Shown one piece after another: positions 1 to 7,324 of a stretch of DNA of 33,650 nucleotides. Where the stretch lies: the NCBI GenBank assembly GCA_021811805.1, contig JAKAQA010000005.1, positions 1-33,650 on the forward strand. Reading direction: 5' to 3'. The first letter of the stretch is position 1. Each line of letters starts with the position of its first letter. The DNA comes from a bacterium (GTDB lineage Bacteria; SZUA-79; Acidulodesulfobacterales; Acidulodesulfobacteraceae). The position numbers and the translations under genes were made by a program. Below the pieces are notes generated by a model that made no database searches, had not been told where the DNA came from, and saw only the letters and a list, made by a program, of their open reading frames with translations.

Positions 1-61
1 TTATTCCTATCAGCACTGCCACTCCGGCGCCTATAATTTTTGAATCGGATTTTAAACTCAT
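1..61 (-). CDS. N-terminal fragment of an unidentified, probably membrane or exported protein
   Basis: Only the first 20 codons are in the window; the reading frame runs off the left edge without a stop. The start ATG is at 59-61, with an AGGAG ribosome binding site 10 nt upstream. The visible peptide begins MSLKSDSKIIGAGVAVLIGI: a short polar and basic head followed by a hydrophobic stretch, as in a signal anchor or first membrane segment. The family cannot be recognised from so little sequence. It lies about 220 bases beyond clpB and has its own sigma-54-like promoter, so it is probably a separate, regulated transcription unit rather than part of the clp operon. Confidence 0.6.
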   Translation of the reverse strand, partial: MSLKSDSKIIGAGVAVLIGI

Positions 62-109
62 AATACTGAAACTCCTATTTTTCGATTATTTAATTGCTAA
101 TTTTATATA

Positions 110-125
110 TGCAAGAACAATGCCA
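110..125 (-). promoter_or_regulatory. Sigma-54 (RpoN) type -24/-12 promoter
   Basis: On the minus strand this reads TGGCATTGTTCTTGCA. It carries the GG and GC pairs exactly 10 bp apart, as in the RpoN consensus TGGCAC/T-x-N4-TTGCA, with one mismatch at the seventh base. It ends 48 nt before the ATG of the partial gene at the left edge, which has a clear Shine-Dalgarno. Sigma-54 promoters need an enhancer-binding activator, and two palindromic sites lie about 100-150 bp upstream. The motif match is seen directly; its use is inferred. Confidence 0.65.
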
Positions 126-216
126 AAAATATAAATTTTCAAAATATAATATTTTTTCAAGCGTTATACGGCAATATTTAATTTTTATAAGATTTTATTT
201 ACAGATATTTTTATTA

Positions 217-258
217 TTCTTTGTCATAATGACAAGAGTTTCTTTGTCATAATGACAA
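217..258. repeat. Tandem pair of 15-bp palindromes, candidate activator or repressor sites
   Basis: The 19-nt sequence TTCTTTGTCATAATGACAA occurs at 217-235 and again at 240-258 (23-bp period). Each copy contains the perfect palindrome TTGTCAT-A-ATGACAA (221-235 and 244-258). The 7-1-7 layout is like Fur-family operators, and the core also fits the GT-N7-AC pattern known for the sigma-54 activator NorR. Measured from a transcription start predicted near position 100, the centres lie at about -128 and -151, the usual zone for enhancer sites of sigma-54 activators. The regulator cannot be identified from the window. Confidence 0.6.
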
Positions 259-269
259 AGAAACTCTTG
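233..269 (-). terminator. Perfect 18-bp hairpin just after clpB (terminator-like, no U tract)
   Basis: Bases 233-250 and 252-269 are exact reverse complements around a single central base, giving an 18-bp stem that begins 12 nt after the clpB stop codon. In clpB mRNA it would form a very stable 3' hairpin that could terminate transcription or protect the transcript end. There is no run of U after the stem on either strand, so it is not a textbook intrinsic terminator. The hairpin includes the second of the two 15-bp palindromes, so the same DNA may also be a protein-binding site. Confidence 0.45.
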
Positions 270-281
270 CAGAACATAACG

Positions 282-2897
282 TTAAACGGGGCGGGCGTTC
301 AATATGACAGCCTTTTCTATAATTACCCCGCCTGCCTCTTCTTTGTAATCCAAAACTATAGAATCCCCCGAAACAATTCCCCCGGAGAGTAAATCCATCG
401 CTATTCTGTCCTGTATGAAAGATTTTATTGCCCTTTTAAGCGGTCTGGCGCCGTAAACAGGGTCGTATCCCTCCATCGCTATAAATTCGACCAGCGACCC
501 TGTATAATCCGCGTCTATTCCCTTTTCTTTAAGCGTATTCTTTAACTTGTCCAGCTGGATATTGACTATTTTTATAATGTCTTCTTCATTTAGCGCATGG
601 AAAATTATTATATCGTCGAGCCTGTTAAGAAACTCCGGCCTGAAATGGTTTTTCAAAAGATTCATAACGTTGTTTTTCATCTCTTCGTAATGCTGTCCGC
701 TGTAGCTCTGTATTATATCGGAGCCGATATTCGATGTCATAATGACAATGGTGTTTTTAAAATCGACCGTCCTGCCCTGCCCGTCGGTTAATCTTCCGTC
801 GTCGAGAAGCTGGAGCAAAACGTTAAATACGTCCTGATGGGCTTTTTCGACTTCATCGAATAAAACGACGCTGTACGGACGCCTCCTTACCGCTTCCGTA
901 AGCTGTCCCCCTTCTTCGTATCCGACGTAACCCGGAGGAGCGCCGATGAGCCTCGATACGGTATGTTTTTCCATATATTCCGACATATCTATTCTTTCTA
1001 TGCTGTTTTCGTCGTCGAACAGAAACTCGGCAAGAGCCTTTGCCAGTTCGGTCTTCCCCACACCGGTAGGACCGAGAAACATAAAAGACCCCACCGGTTT
1101 ATTAATATCGGATAAACCGGCTCTGGAACGCCTTACGGTATTGGCGACGCTGTTTATCGCCTCATCTTGGGATATTACGCGGTTATGCAGATGTTCTTCT
1201 ATCAACAGAAGTTTTTCTTTTTCCCCTTCCATAAGTTTTGCGACCGGAATTCCCGTCCATTTTGCTACGACCTTTGCGATATCGTCGGCATCGACTTCTT
1301 CTTTTAAGAAACTACCTTTTTCCTGCATTTCCAAGACGGATTTATTTAAGCCTTCTAATTTTTTTTCTAATTCGTTAAGTTTTCCGTATCTTATCTCGGC
1401 AACCTTATCGTATTTGCCTTCCCTTTCGTATTTTTGCTCTTCAAATCTCAACGAATCTATATCTTTTTTAATTTCTCCTATCTTTTGTATGTGTTCTTTC
1501 TCGTTCTGCCATTTAGCTTTTTTTTGGTTGAAATCTTCTTCGAGATTTGCCAGTTCTTCGTCTAGCTCCCTAATCCTCTTCTTAGATTCCGCGTCTTTTT
1601 CCTTCTTTAATGCCTCCTGTTCTATCTTGATTTTTATTATATTCCTCTGAACCTCGTCGAGGGCGGTCGGCATAGAATCAATTTCTATTCTTAATTTTGC
1701 GGATGCTTCATCCATAAGGTCTATCGCTTTATCCGGCAGGAACCTGTCCGTAATGTACCTGTGCGAAAGGGTGGCCGCCGCTATAATTGCGGAGTCTTTT
1801 ATCCTTATTCCGTGATAAGCTTCGTAGCGCTCTTTGAGCCCCCTCAGTATGGAAATAGTATCCTCAACGGAAGGTTCATCCACGAATACCGGCTGAAACC
1901 TTCTCTCCAAGGCGGCGTCTTTTTCTATATACTTCCTGTATTCGTCCAAAGTAGTCGCGCCTATGGCTCTCAATTCGCCTCTTGCCAGCGCAGGTTTTAA
2001 AAGATTGGAAGCGTCCATAGCCCCTTCGGATTTTCCCGCGCCGACCAGGTTATGAAGCTCGTCTATAAATATTATTATTTTTCCTTCAGAGGATTTTATT
2101 TCTTTTACGACGGCTTTAAGCCTGTCCTCGAATTCTCCTCTGTATTTTGCTCCGGCGATAAGGGCGCCCAGGTCAAGCGAAAGAACCGTTTTATTTTTTA
2201 AAATTTCAGGGACGTCGCCGTCGGCGACTCTTTTTGCCAATCCTTCGACTATGGCGGTTTTACCTACGCCAGGGTCTCCTATCAAAACAGGATTGTTTTT
2301 CGTCCGCCTCGATAAGACTTCCATAAGCCTTCTGATTTCGGAATCCCTTCCTATAACGGGGTCTATTTTTCCGGACTTTGCAAGCTGGGTTAAATTGACG
2401 GTATATTTTTCCAAAGCCTGATATTTGTCTTCGGGATTCTGGTCCGTAACTTTAGTATTGCCTCTTATATCCGTAAGAGCTTTTAAAACCGCATCTTTGG
2501 TTAAGCCGAATTTTTTCAGGATATCGAAAGACTTTGTATCTTTCACGTCGAACATTGCAAGAATAAAATGCTCCACGGAAACAAAATCGTCTTTCATCGC
2601 ATTTTTATTTTTTTCGGCGGCATCCAGTATCCTCTTCATAGACGAAGAAAACGCGGGTTCCATTCCCCCCTCGACTATCGCAAGCTTTGACAGGGCATTT
2701 TCCGTTTCGGCGGAAAATGCTTTTAAATCGACGCCTATTTTTTTTAATATAGAAACGGCAATGCTGTTTTCGTCATAATTAAGAAGGGCATATAAAAGAT
2801 GCAGGTCTCCGACCTCGGGATTTTTACCCTCTTTAGCCGCATTAACGGTCAGTTCGATTACTTCCTGCGATTTTATCGTAAAATTATTTAAATTCAT
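282..2897 (-). CDS. clpB: ClpB disaggregase (Hsp100 AAA+ chaperone)
   Basis: ATP-driven cytoplasmic disaggregase that works with DnaK to pull polypeptides out of aggregates. The 871-residue length is normal for the family. It has a double Clp N-domain (about 1-145) and a first AAA+ module with Walker A GDPGVGKT (207-214), pore loop KYRG (251-254) and Walker B ending in DE (279-280). A long, highly charged coiled-coil middle domain (about 405-525) distinguishes ClpB from ClpA/ClpC. The second AAA+ module has Walker A GPTGVGKT (609-616), pore loop GYVG (656-659), Walker B VVLFDE (677-682), a NRLDD arginine-finger region near 759 and sensor 2 GARPLKR (816-822). A strong GGAGG site precedes the ATG. 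It is the last gene of an hsp20-clp-DUF1844-clpB run, 20 nt after the DUF1844 gene. No HrcA-type CIRCE element is visible. Confidence 0.97.
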   Translation of the reverse strand: MNLNNFTIKSQEVIELTVNAAKEGKNPEVGDLHLLYALLNYDENSIAVSILKKIGVDLKAFSAETENALSKLAIVEGGMEPAFSSSMKRILDAAEKNKNAMKDDFVSVEHFILAMFDVKDTKSFDILKKFGLTKDAVLKALTDIRGNTKVTDQNPEDKYQALEKYTVNLTQLAKSGKIDPVIGRDSEIRRLMEVLSRRTKNNPVLIGDPGVGKTAIVEGLAKRVADGDVPEILKNKTVLSLDLGALIAGAKYRGEFEDRLKAVVKEIKSSEGKIIIFIDELHNLVGAGKSEGAMDASNLLKPALARGELRAIGATTLDEYRKYIEKDAALERRFQPVFVDEPSVEDTISILRGLKERYEAYHGIRIKDSAIIAAATLSHRYITDRFLPDKAIDLMDEASAKLRIEIDSMPTALDEVQRNIIKIKIEQEALKKEKDAESKKRIRELDEELANLEEDFNQKKAKWQNEKEHIQKIGEIKKDIDSLRFEEQKYEREGKYDKVAEIRYGKLNELEKKLEGLNKSVLEMQEKGSFLKEEVDADDIAKVVAKWTGIPVAKLMEGEKEKLLLIEEHLHNRVISQDEAINSVANTVRRSRAGLSDINKPVGSFMFLGPTGVGKTELAKALAEFLFDDENSIERIDMSEYMEKHTVSRLIGAPPGYVGYEEGGQLTEAVRRRPYSVVLFDEVEKAHQDVFNVLLQLLDDGRLTDGQGRTVDFKNTIVIMTSNIGSDIIQSYSGQHYEEMKNNVMNLLKNHFRPEFLNRLDDIIIFHALNEEDIIKIVNIQLDKLKNTLKEKGIDADYTGSLVEFIAMEGYDPVYGARPLKRAIKSFIQDRIAMDLLSGGIVSGDSIVLDYKEEAGGVIIEKAVILNARPV

Positions 2898-2917
2898 AAA
2901 AATATATCGCCTCCTTC

Positions 2918-3352
2918 TTACTTTTTCTCCGAAATATAAGCCATTCTGAGGTCGTATAAAACGTTTTCTATAAGCTTGGCTTCATTTTCGTCAAGATTGC
3001 CCTTTGTTTTTTTAGAAAGCATATCTATAGTGTCTATGAGGTATTTTGCGGTGCCTATATCTTTCTCGTACTTTTTTGATATCGGATTCGGTATTTTACC
3101 CATAAAAAGCAAAGCCTGCGTATTCAACGAATAAATAAAAGTCGCGAAATCCGCCTCAAAATTAGGGATTTCGGCGTTTGGCGCCGCCTGTGCTTCCTCT
3201 GGACCTTTTTCGGGATTTTTTTCGCCGGCGGTTTCTTTTTCCGCCTCCGCCTGCTCCGCTCCTATTCCTTCTTTAACTACGCTTTCGCTTTCGGAATCTG
3301 CAACTTTTCTTTTATCTACCACCTTGAATGATTTTTCGTTTTTTTCAGACAT
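2918..3352 (-). CDS. DUF1844 domain protein with acidic low-complexity N-terminus
   Basis: A 144-residue cytoplasmic protein. The C-terminal half (about 66-140) matches the DUF1844 pattern: a short helix with FATFIYSLNTQAL, then MGKIPNP, a helix over the IDTIDMLSKKTKGN region, and the terminal motif VLYDLRMAYI. The function of this family is unknown. The first 60 residues are a disordered-looking, Glu/Ala/Lys-rich stretch that adds length beyond the core domain. Its start overlaps the end of the upstream Clp ATPase gene by 8 nt, and clpB follows 20 nt later, so the three are almost certainly co-transcribed and translationally coupled. Placement between two Hsp100 ATPases suggests a link to protein quality control, perhaps as an adaptor; this is inference from context only. 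Confidence 0.8.
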   Translation of the reverse strand: MSEKNEKSFKVVDKRKVADSESESVVKEGIGAEQAEAEKETAGEKNPEKGPEEAQAAPNAEIPNFEADFATFIYSLNTQALLFMGKIPNPISKKYEKDIGTAKYLIDTIDMLSKKTKGNLDENEAKLIENVLYDLRMAYISEKK

Positions 3353-5675
3353 AATCAGGCTCCTCCTTGTATTTTTCCTTTCCGTTTTTACCCTTTTTCA
3401 ATGTATCCCTTTCCGTATTTTTATTTGCGTTAACTACAATTTCGCCTCCGGAAAGTTCCGCGGTAAATATATCGCCTTCTTTCCATTTTAGCGTTAATGG
3501 AACCTTGATAACGTCGTCTATGGTGCGCTTGAGAAACCTTGCGCCGAATTTTGTGCTGTATCCGCTTTCCACGAGCTTATCGAGAGCATCGTCGGTTACG
3601 GACACTTCTTTTCCGTGTTCCGCCATAGTCTTGTTTATAGTTTCTATGTGCATTAACGCTATCTGTTTAACCTCCTCTTTAGTAAGAGGCGAGAATATGA
3701 CTATATCGTCTATCCTGTTGATAAATTCCGGCGAAAAAAAGTTTTCTATCTCTTTATTTATGGTTCCCTTCAACGACTTAATGATATCGCCTGATTCGAT
3801 AAAACCCAGCGGCTTCGTGAATTTTAAAAATTCGTGGGAACCCAGATTCGAAGTCATTATAATAACGGAATCGGAGAAATAAACCCTTTTGCCCCTGCCA
3901 TCCGTAAGAAAGCCTTCGTCGAAAACTTGAAGAAAAAGATTAAACACGAGGTCGCTTGCCTTTTCTATTTCGTCTAATAGTATTATCGAATAGGGATTGT
4001 CTTTTACCTGATTGGTAAGCAGTCCTCCTCTCGAAGAGCCGACGATGCCTCTGGGCATACCGATCAGCTTATCGACGGCAATGGAACCGTCTTTATATTC
4101 CGACATATCTATCCTTATAACGTTTCTACCATGACCGAAAAGATATTCTGCCATGGCTTTTGCCGTTTCGGTCTTGCCCACTCCGGTAGGACCAAGAAAA
4201 AGAAGCACGGCATCGGGTCTGTTAAAATTTTCTTTTAAAGGGCCTTTATTGAGCCTCAAATGTTTGGCAAGCGAATTAACCGCATCCTTCTGTCCGACTA
4301 TTCTTTTCGAAAAAAAATCTTCAATGTCCTGAAATCTTTCTAAAACGTCTCTTTTGATTAAATCTACCGGCATGCCGGTTTCCTGGGAAATAACCTGATA
4401 GATGTTTTCCTTTTTAACTATCCTGTCCTCGTTATAAATTTCCGCCTTTACGCAGCCGGAGTCTATCCATCCTATAGCTTTATCCGGAAGCCTTAACGAT
4501 TTGGAATAGCGCGAAGACAGCTTTATCGATTCATCTAAGGCGGAATTTTCGATTTCTACGCCGTAAGTGTCTTCAAACCTTCTTTTTAATCCGTAAAGTA
4601 TTCTTTTCGTATCTTCGACGCTGGGCTCCTGAACGTTAACAAGCCTGAAGCGACGAGCCAGCGCCTCATCTTCCGCAATGAATTCTTTATATTCGGACAG
4701 GGTAGTCGCTCCGATAATCTGCACTTCGCCCCTTGCAAGAGACGATTTTAATATATTGGCCGCATCGCTCGGCACGGCGATAGCCGAACCTGCGCCGATA
4801 ATCGTGTGGACTTCATCGACGAACAATATTATATTTTTTCTGGATTTAAGTTCGTTTATTATTTTTTCCATTCTGTCTTCGAACATGCCTCTGAAGACGG
4901 TTCCCGCTACCAATGAATTCATTTGAAGATTTACTATGATTTTATTTCTGAGCCTTGGGGGGACGCTATACGGTTCAAGTTCTATTTTTCTTGCAAGCCC
5001 TTCTACGATAGCCGTTTTTCCGACGCCAGGTTCGCCTACTACTATAGCCGAATTAGGCCTGTCTATATGGCATAATATTTCCATAAGCCTCGTAATTTCT
5101 TCCTCTCTTCCGAAAACTAAAGGAAGTTTATCCATAATAGCCAGTTTGCTTAAATTTATGGCGTGCTGTCTTAAAGTGTAGGGCAAATCGTATTTCCTTC
5201 TGTTTTCGTCGCTTCTGTTCCTTCTTTCCCTCATTTTTTGAAAAATTTTATCGGCGATTACTACCGAATCCACTCCAAGAGCCTTAAAAACCCTGTTGGG
5301 CGCAGAGTTGGGCTCTTGAAACATAACCATTAAGAAATCGGTAGATTCAATAAGGTTTCTCCCGGAACTCTGTGCGTAATCGTAAGCGCTTTTAAATAAA
5401 TTTCTCGTCTGGAGCGAAATTTTCATCCCTTCGCCTATATATTGTTCGGACGACATCATAAAATCGTTCAAAAGCTTCATTACCTTTCTTTTGTCTATTT
5501 TTAATTCCGTGAATATTTCGTTCAAAAGGTCTTCATCGACTAAGGTTAAAGCATAAAATATATGCTCGAGCCCCAAGTAATAATGCTTTCTCCTCTTCGA
5601 TTCTTCTATGGATATCGTAAGAACCCTGTATCCGCTTTCCGATAATTTATCTTCGTAATAGTCTAAGTTAAACAT
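3345..5675 (-). CDS. ClpA/ClpC-type AAA+ unfoldase with unusual second pore loop
   Basis: A 776-residue double-AAA+ protein. It has a Clp N-domain (about 1-145) and a first module with Walker A GEPGVGKT (214-221), pore loop VFRG (260-263) and Walker B IILFVDE (282-288). There is no coiled-coil middle domain and no UVR motif, so it is built like ClpA. The second module has Walker A GPTGVGKT (495-502), Walker B IILLDE (564-569), NRIDD near 654 and sensor 2 GARFLKR (711-717). LGF at 623-625 aligns with the IGL/VGF loop by which ClpA/ClpC dock on ClpP, so a protease partner is plausible, but no clpP is in the window. Oddly, the second pore loop, usually GYVG, is GIVG (543-546), losing the substrate-gripping Tyr. 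A lysine- and glutamate-rich tail follows residue 750. It is 26 nt downstream of hsp20 and overlaps the DUF1844 gene by 8 nt. Confidence 0.88.
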   Translation of the reverse strand: MFNLDYYEDKLSESGYRVLTISIEESKRRKHYYLGLEHIFYALTLVDEDLLNEIFTELKIDKRKVMKLLNDFMMSSEQYIGEGMKISLQTRNLFKSAYDYAQSSGRNLIESTDFLMVMFQEPNSAPNRVFKALGVDSVVIADKIFQKMRERRNRSDENRRKYDLPYTLRQHAINLSKLAIMDKLPLVFGREEEITRLMEILCHIDRPNSAIVVGEPGVGKTAIVEGLARKIELEPYSVPPRLRNKIIVNLQMNSLVAGTVFRGMFEDRMEKIINELKSRKNIILFVDEVHTIIGAGSAIAVPSDAANILKSSLARGEVQIIGATTLSEYKEFIAEDEALARRFRLVNVQEPSVEDTKRILYGLKRRFEDTYGVEIENSALDESIKLSSRYSKSLRLPDKAIGWIDSGCVKAEIYNEDRIVKKENIYQVISQETGMPVDLIKRDVLERFQDIEDFFSKRIVGQKDAVNSLAKHLRLNKGPLKENFNRPDAVLLFLGPTGVGKTETAKAMAEYLFGHGRNVIRIDMSEYKDGSIAVDKLIGMPRGIVGSSRGGLLTNQVKDNPYSIILLDEIEKASDLVFNLFLQVFDEGFLTDGRGKRVYFSDSVIIMTSNLGSHEFLKFTKPLGFIESGDIIKSLKGTINKEIENFFSPEFINRIDDIVIFSPLTKEEVKQIALMHIETINKTMAEHGKEVSVTDDALDKLVESGYSTKFGARFLKRTIDDVIKVPLTLKWKEGDIFTAELSGGEIVVNANKNTERDTLKKGKNGKEKYKEEPDYV

Positions 5676-5701
5676 AATAAGTTTTACCTTCCTTGAGAAT
5701 T

Positions 5702-6046
5702 TTATTTGTCTTTAATTTCGATGCTTGTAAATCCGAATCCGTTATTTCTCGTCTTTTTAGGTATAATTATCTCTAAAAGCCCTTCGTTGAAAGAGGCGCT
5801 TATAGAATCCCTGCTCGCCGTCCGGGGCATATCGAACGTCCTCTTAAAAAACCCGAAAGGCCTTTCCATCCTCTGAAAATTATATTCATCGGCTCCTTCG
5901 CCGCGGCGCTTGACTCCGCTGACTTCTATCGCTGTTTCGGCGATTTCGATGCCTATATCTTCTTTTTTTACTCCGGCGAGTTCCATATATATAAATATGG
6001 AATCGGCCGTTTCAAACATATCGGATACTGGAGTAAAATAATACAT
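5702..6046 (-). CDS. Hsp20 / alpha-crystallin small heat-shock protein
   Basis: A 114-residue ATP-independent holdase that keeps unfolding proteins in a refoldable state for ClpB/DnaK. Nearly the whole protein is the alpha-crystallin domain. It starts in the typical way, with a P-x-x-D-x-x-E-T segment (residues 6-13) and an ELAGVKKEDI segment (about 22-31), and ends with a conserved GLLEIIIPK strand (about 89-97). N- and C-terminal extensions are short, so it is at the small end of the family. The start lacks a recognisable Shine-Dalgarno, unusual among these genes, and the leader is very AT-rich. It is the first gene of the hsp20-clp-DUF1844-clpB operon, a coherent disaggregation set. Confidence 0.92.
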   Translation of the reverse strand: MYYFTPVSDMFETADSIFIYMELAGVKKEDIGIEIAETAIEVSGVKRRGEGADEYNFQRMERPFGFFKRTFDMPRTASRDSISASFNEGLLEIIIPKKTRNNGFGFTSIEIKDK

Positions 6047-6099
6047 TTTTTAAATTTTAATATATTTTATGCTTTATAAATATATGATTTATAGTTATA

Positions 6100-6128
6100 A
6101 TTATATCAAATTAATCTCTAAAAATAAA
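6100..6128 (-). promoter_or_regulatory. Putative promoter of the hsp20-clp operon
   Basis: On the minus strand: TTTATT, a 17-bp spacer, then TATAAT preceded by TGA (an extended -10, TGnTATAAT). It sits about 55 nt upstream of the hsp20 ATG in a very AT-rich divergent spacer (6047-6134). AT richness makes chance matches easy, so confidence is modest. No sigma-32 consensus and no CIRCE repeat were found. A 6-bp inverted repeat (ATAAAT/ATTTAT, 6076-6092) would lie in the hsp20 mRNA leader. Confidence 0.4.
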
Positions 6129-6134
6129 CATAAT

Positions 6135-6620
6135 ATGCTAAAACCTTTTTTGAAACCTCTTTATTATAAATATATCGTGATGACGGCTATAAACGTAACC
6201 CCGTTAATCGGCGGCAAATATGTATCTACGGCATATGCGGTTTACAACGGATTAAATCCTTACGCCAGCATTATCCTGATAACCGTTTCGGAAACATTAT
6301 TATGCTCCCTGCTGTTTTATGCCGGCATAAAACTAAAGTCCCTAAAATGGGTGCACGGGATGCTTTCTTCTAAAAAAGGCAAAAGGGCTCATAACTATGT
6401 GGCAAAATACGGTCCGGTAATAGGGCTTTTCGTAGGACAGATGTTTATAGGCGCGCCGCCTATATCTTTGGCGCTCGGAGTTTTATACGAAAGAGACAAA
6501 AATATTTATATATTTTTTTTCATTCCGCTTTTTATAAGCATTTTTCTTTATTCCATATTTAATTTTTATTTAAATACGGTAGCGATTACTTCCCTGAAAA
6601 ATATATTTCACTTAGTTTGA
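6135..6620 (+). CDS. Small multi-pass membrane protein, COG2426/DedA-like
   Basis: The only plus-strand gene. Hydrophobic segments alternate with a basic loop: about four membrane or re-entrant stretches, including one around ASIILITVSETLLCSLLFYA, one containing KYGPVIGLFVGQMFIGAPP, and a C-terminal one with IYIFFFIPLFISIF. The sequence P-x-x-GGKYVSTAYAVYNGLNP and the KYG...P segment resemble the COG2426 small multidrug export family and its DedA/VTT relatives; the substrate is unknown. The start is uncertain: an in-frame ATG at 6069 would add 22 residues, and neither has a good ribosome site. I prefer 6135 (161 residues) because the earlier start overlaps the region needed for the hsp20 promoter. 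The stop is 5 nt from the convergent gene's stop, with no terminator between. Confidence 0.6.
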   Translation: MLKPFLKPLYYKYIVMTAINVTPLIGGKYVSTAYAVYNGLNPYASIILITVSETLLCSLLFYAGIKLKSLKWVHGMLSSKKGKRAHNYVAKYGPVIGLFVGQMFIGAPPISLALGVLYERDKNIYIFFFIPLFISIFLYSIFNFYLNTVAITSLKNIFHLV

Positions 6621-6625
6621 ATTTT

Positions 6626-7312
6626 TTATTTCACATCGACTATTATCGTATTATTCTTAAGGGGATATATTTTTGCCTTTAAATATGTTTCGATAATAGG
6701 TTTTACCCTCTTAAAAAGCCTGATTATACTGCCGTAATATAAAACTTTTATTTCCGCAAAATCTTCCGAAAATGACGATACGTAAAGGTTTTGCAAATGC
6801 CGCGAATATTTCAGCATTAATTTCTGAAATTTGTTGGAATCGGAATAGCTGAAATTTCCCGTAAACCTCACGTAATAAACGTTGTAATTTATTTTATTCT
6901 CTTTAACGGCGCCTTCGGCTGTTTTAAATCCTAAGTTTCTTAATTTATCCTTAAGGATATTTTCCCTTATATGAACGATTAAATCGATATAATAAAGATT
7001 CAGGTATTTTTTCGCCTTGACTATTTTAAAGGAATATATATATTTCAATCCTTTAGAATAGACTTCCTTTTCGAGAATGCGGCTATTCTTTTTATTTGAA
7101 AACTTCTTTTTGCCGGTTAAGATTTCCACGGCTTCTTTTAAAGAAAATCCGATTGCGCGTTTAATGGCTAAGGACTGCAAATCCCCTTTATTATTTTTCG
7201 GGATAACTATATAGGTTTCCGCCTTGACGTTCATAGCGGACGCCTTTCCGGTTAAAAAACACGATAATAAGCAAAATAACAACGATAGCGATAATAGGGC
7301 TATTTTTTTCAT
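6626..7312 (-). CDS. Secreted protein of unknown function (FlgT/DUF2066-like pattern)
   Basis: A 228-residue protein with a clear Sec signal peptide: MKK, a leucine-rich core, and a likely cleavage after GKASA (about residue 26). LLSC at 15-18 is a weak lipobox, so lipidation cannot be excluded. The mature part starts with a helix of the A-x-x-R-A-x-x-x-x-L-x-E-A-V type, followed by alternating beta/helix segments (about 90-120 and 140-200) with the rhythm seen in FlgT N-domains and DUF2066-like envelope proteins; this resemblance is tentative. It is basic and Lys/Ile/Tyr-rich. An AAGGAT ribosome site precedes the ATG. It lies 12 nt after hflX and is the last gene of the long operon starting at aroF. 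No function is assigned. Confidence 0.65.
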   Translation of the reverse strand: MKKIALLSLSLLFCLLSCFLTGKASAMNVKAETYIVIPKNNKGDLQSLAIKRAIGFSLKEAVEILTGKKKFSNKKNSRILEKEVYSKGLKYIYSFKIVKAKKYLNLYYIDLIVHIRENILKDKLRNLGFKTAEGAVKENKINYNVYYVRFTGNFSYSDSNKFQKLMLKYSRHLQNLYVSSFSEDFAEIKVLYYGSIIRLFKRVKPIIETYLKAKIYPLKNNTIIVDVK

Positions 7313-7324
7313 TTTAATTTATCC

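Noticed and set aside
734-748. Third near-copy (14/15) of the TTGTCATAATGACAA palindrome, inside clpB
   Set aside because: It encodes the strongly conserved IVIMTSN sensor-1 stretch (the complementary strand gives ATT GTC ATT ATG ACA), so the match is explained by protein conservation.
946-1650. Long plus-strand open frame opposite clpB
   Set aside because: Serine/phenylalanine-rich antisense frame of a conserved gene, no ribosome site, no family resemblance.
6047-6134. CIRCE (HrcA) or sigma-32 element before the hsp20-clp operon
   Set aside because: Looked for TTAGCACTC-N9-GAGTGCTAA and CTTGAA-N13-15-CCCCAT type sequences; neither is present.
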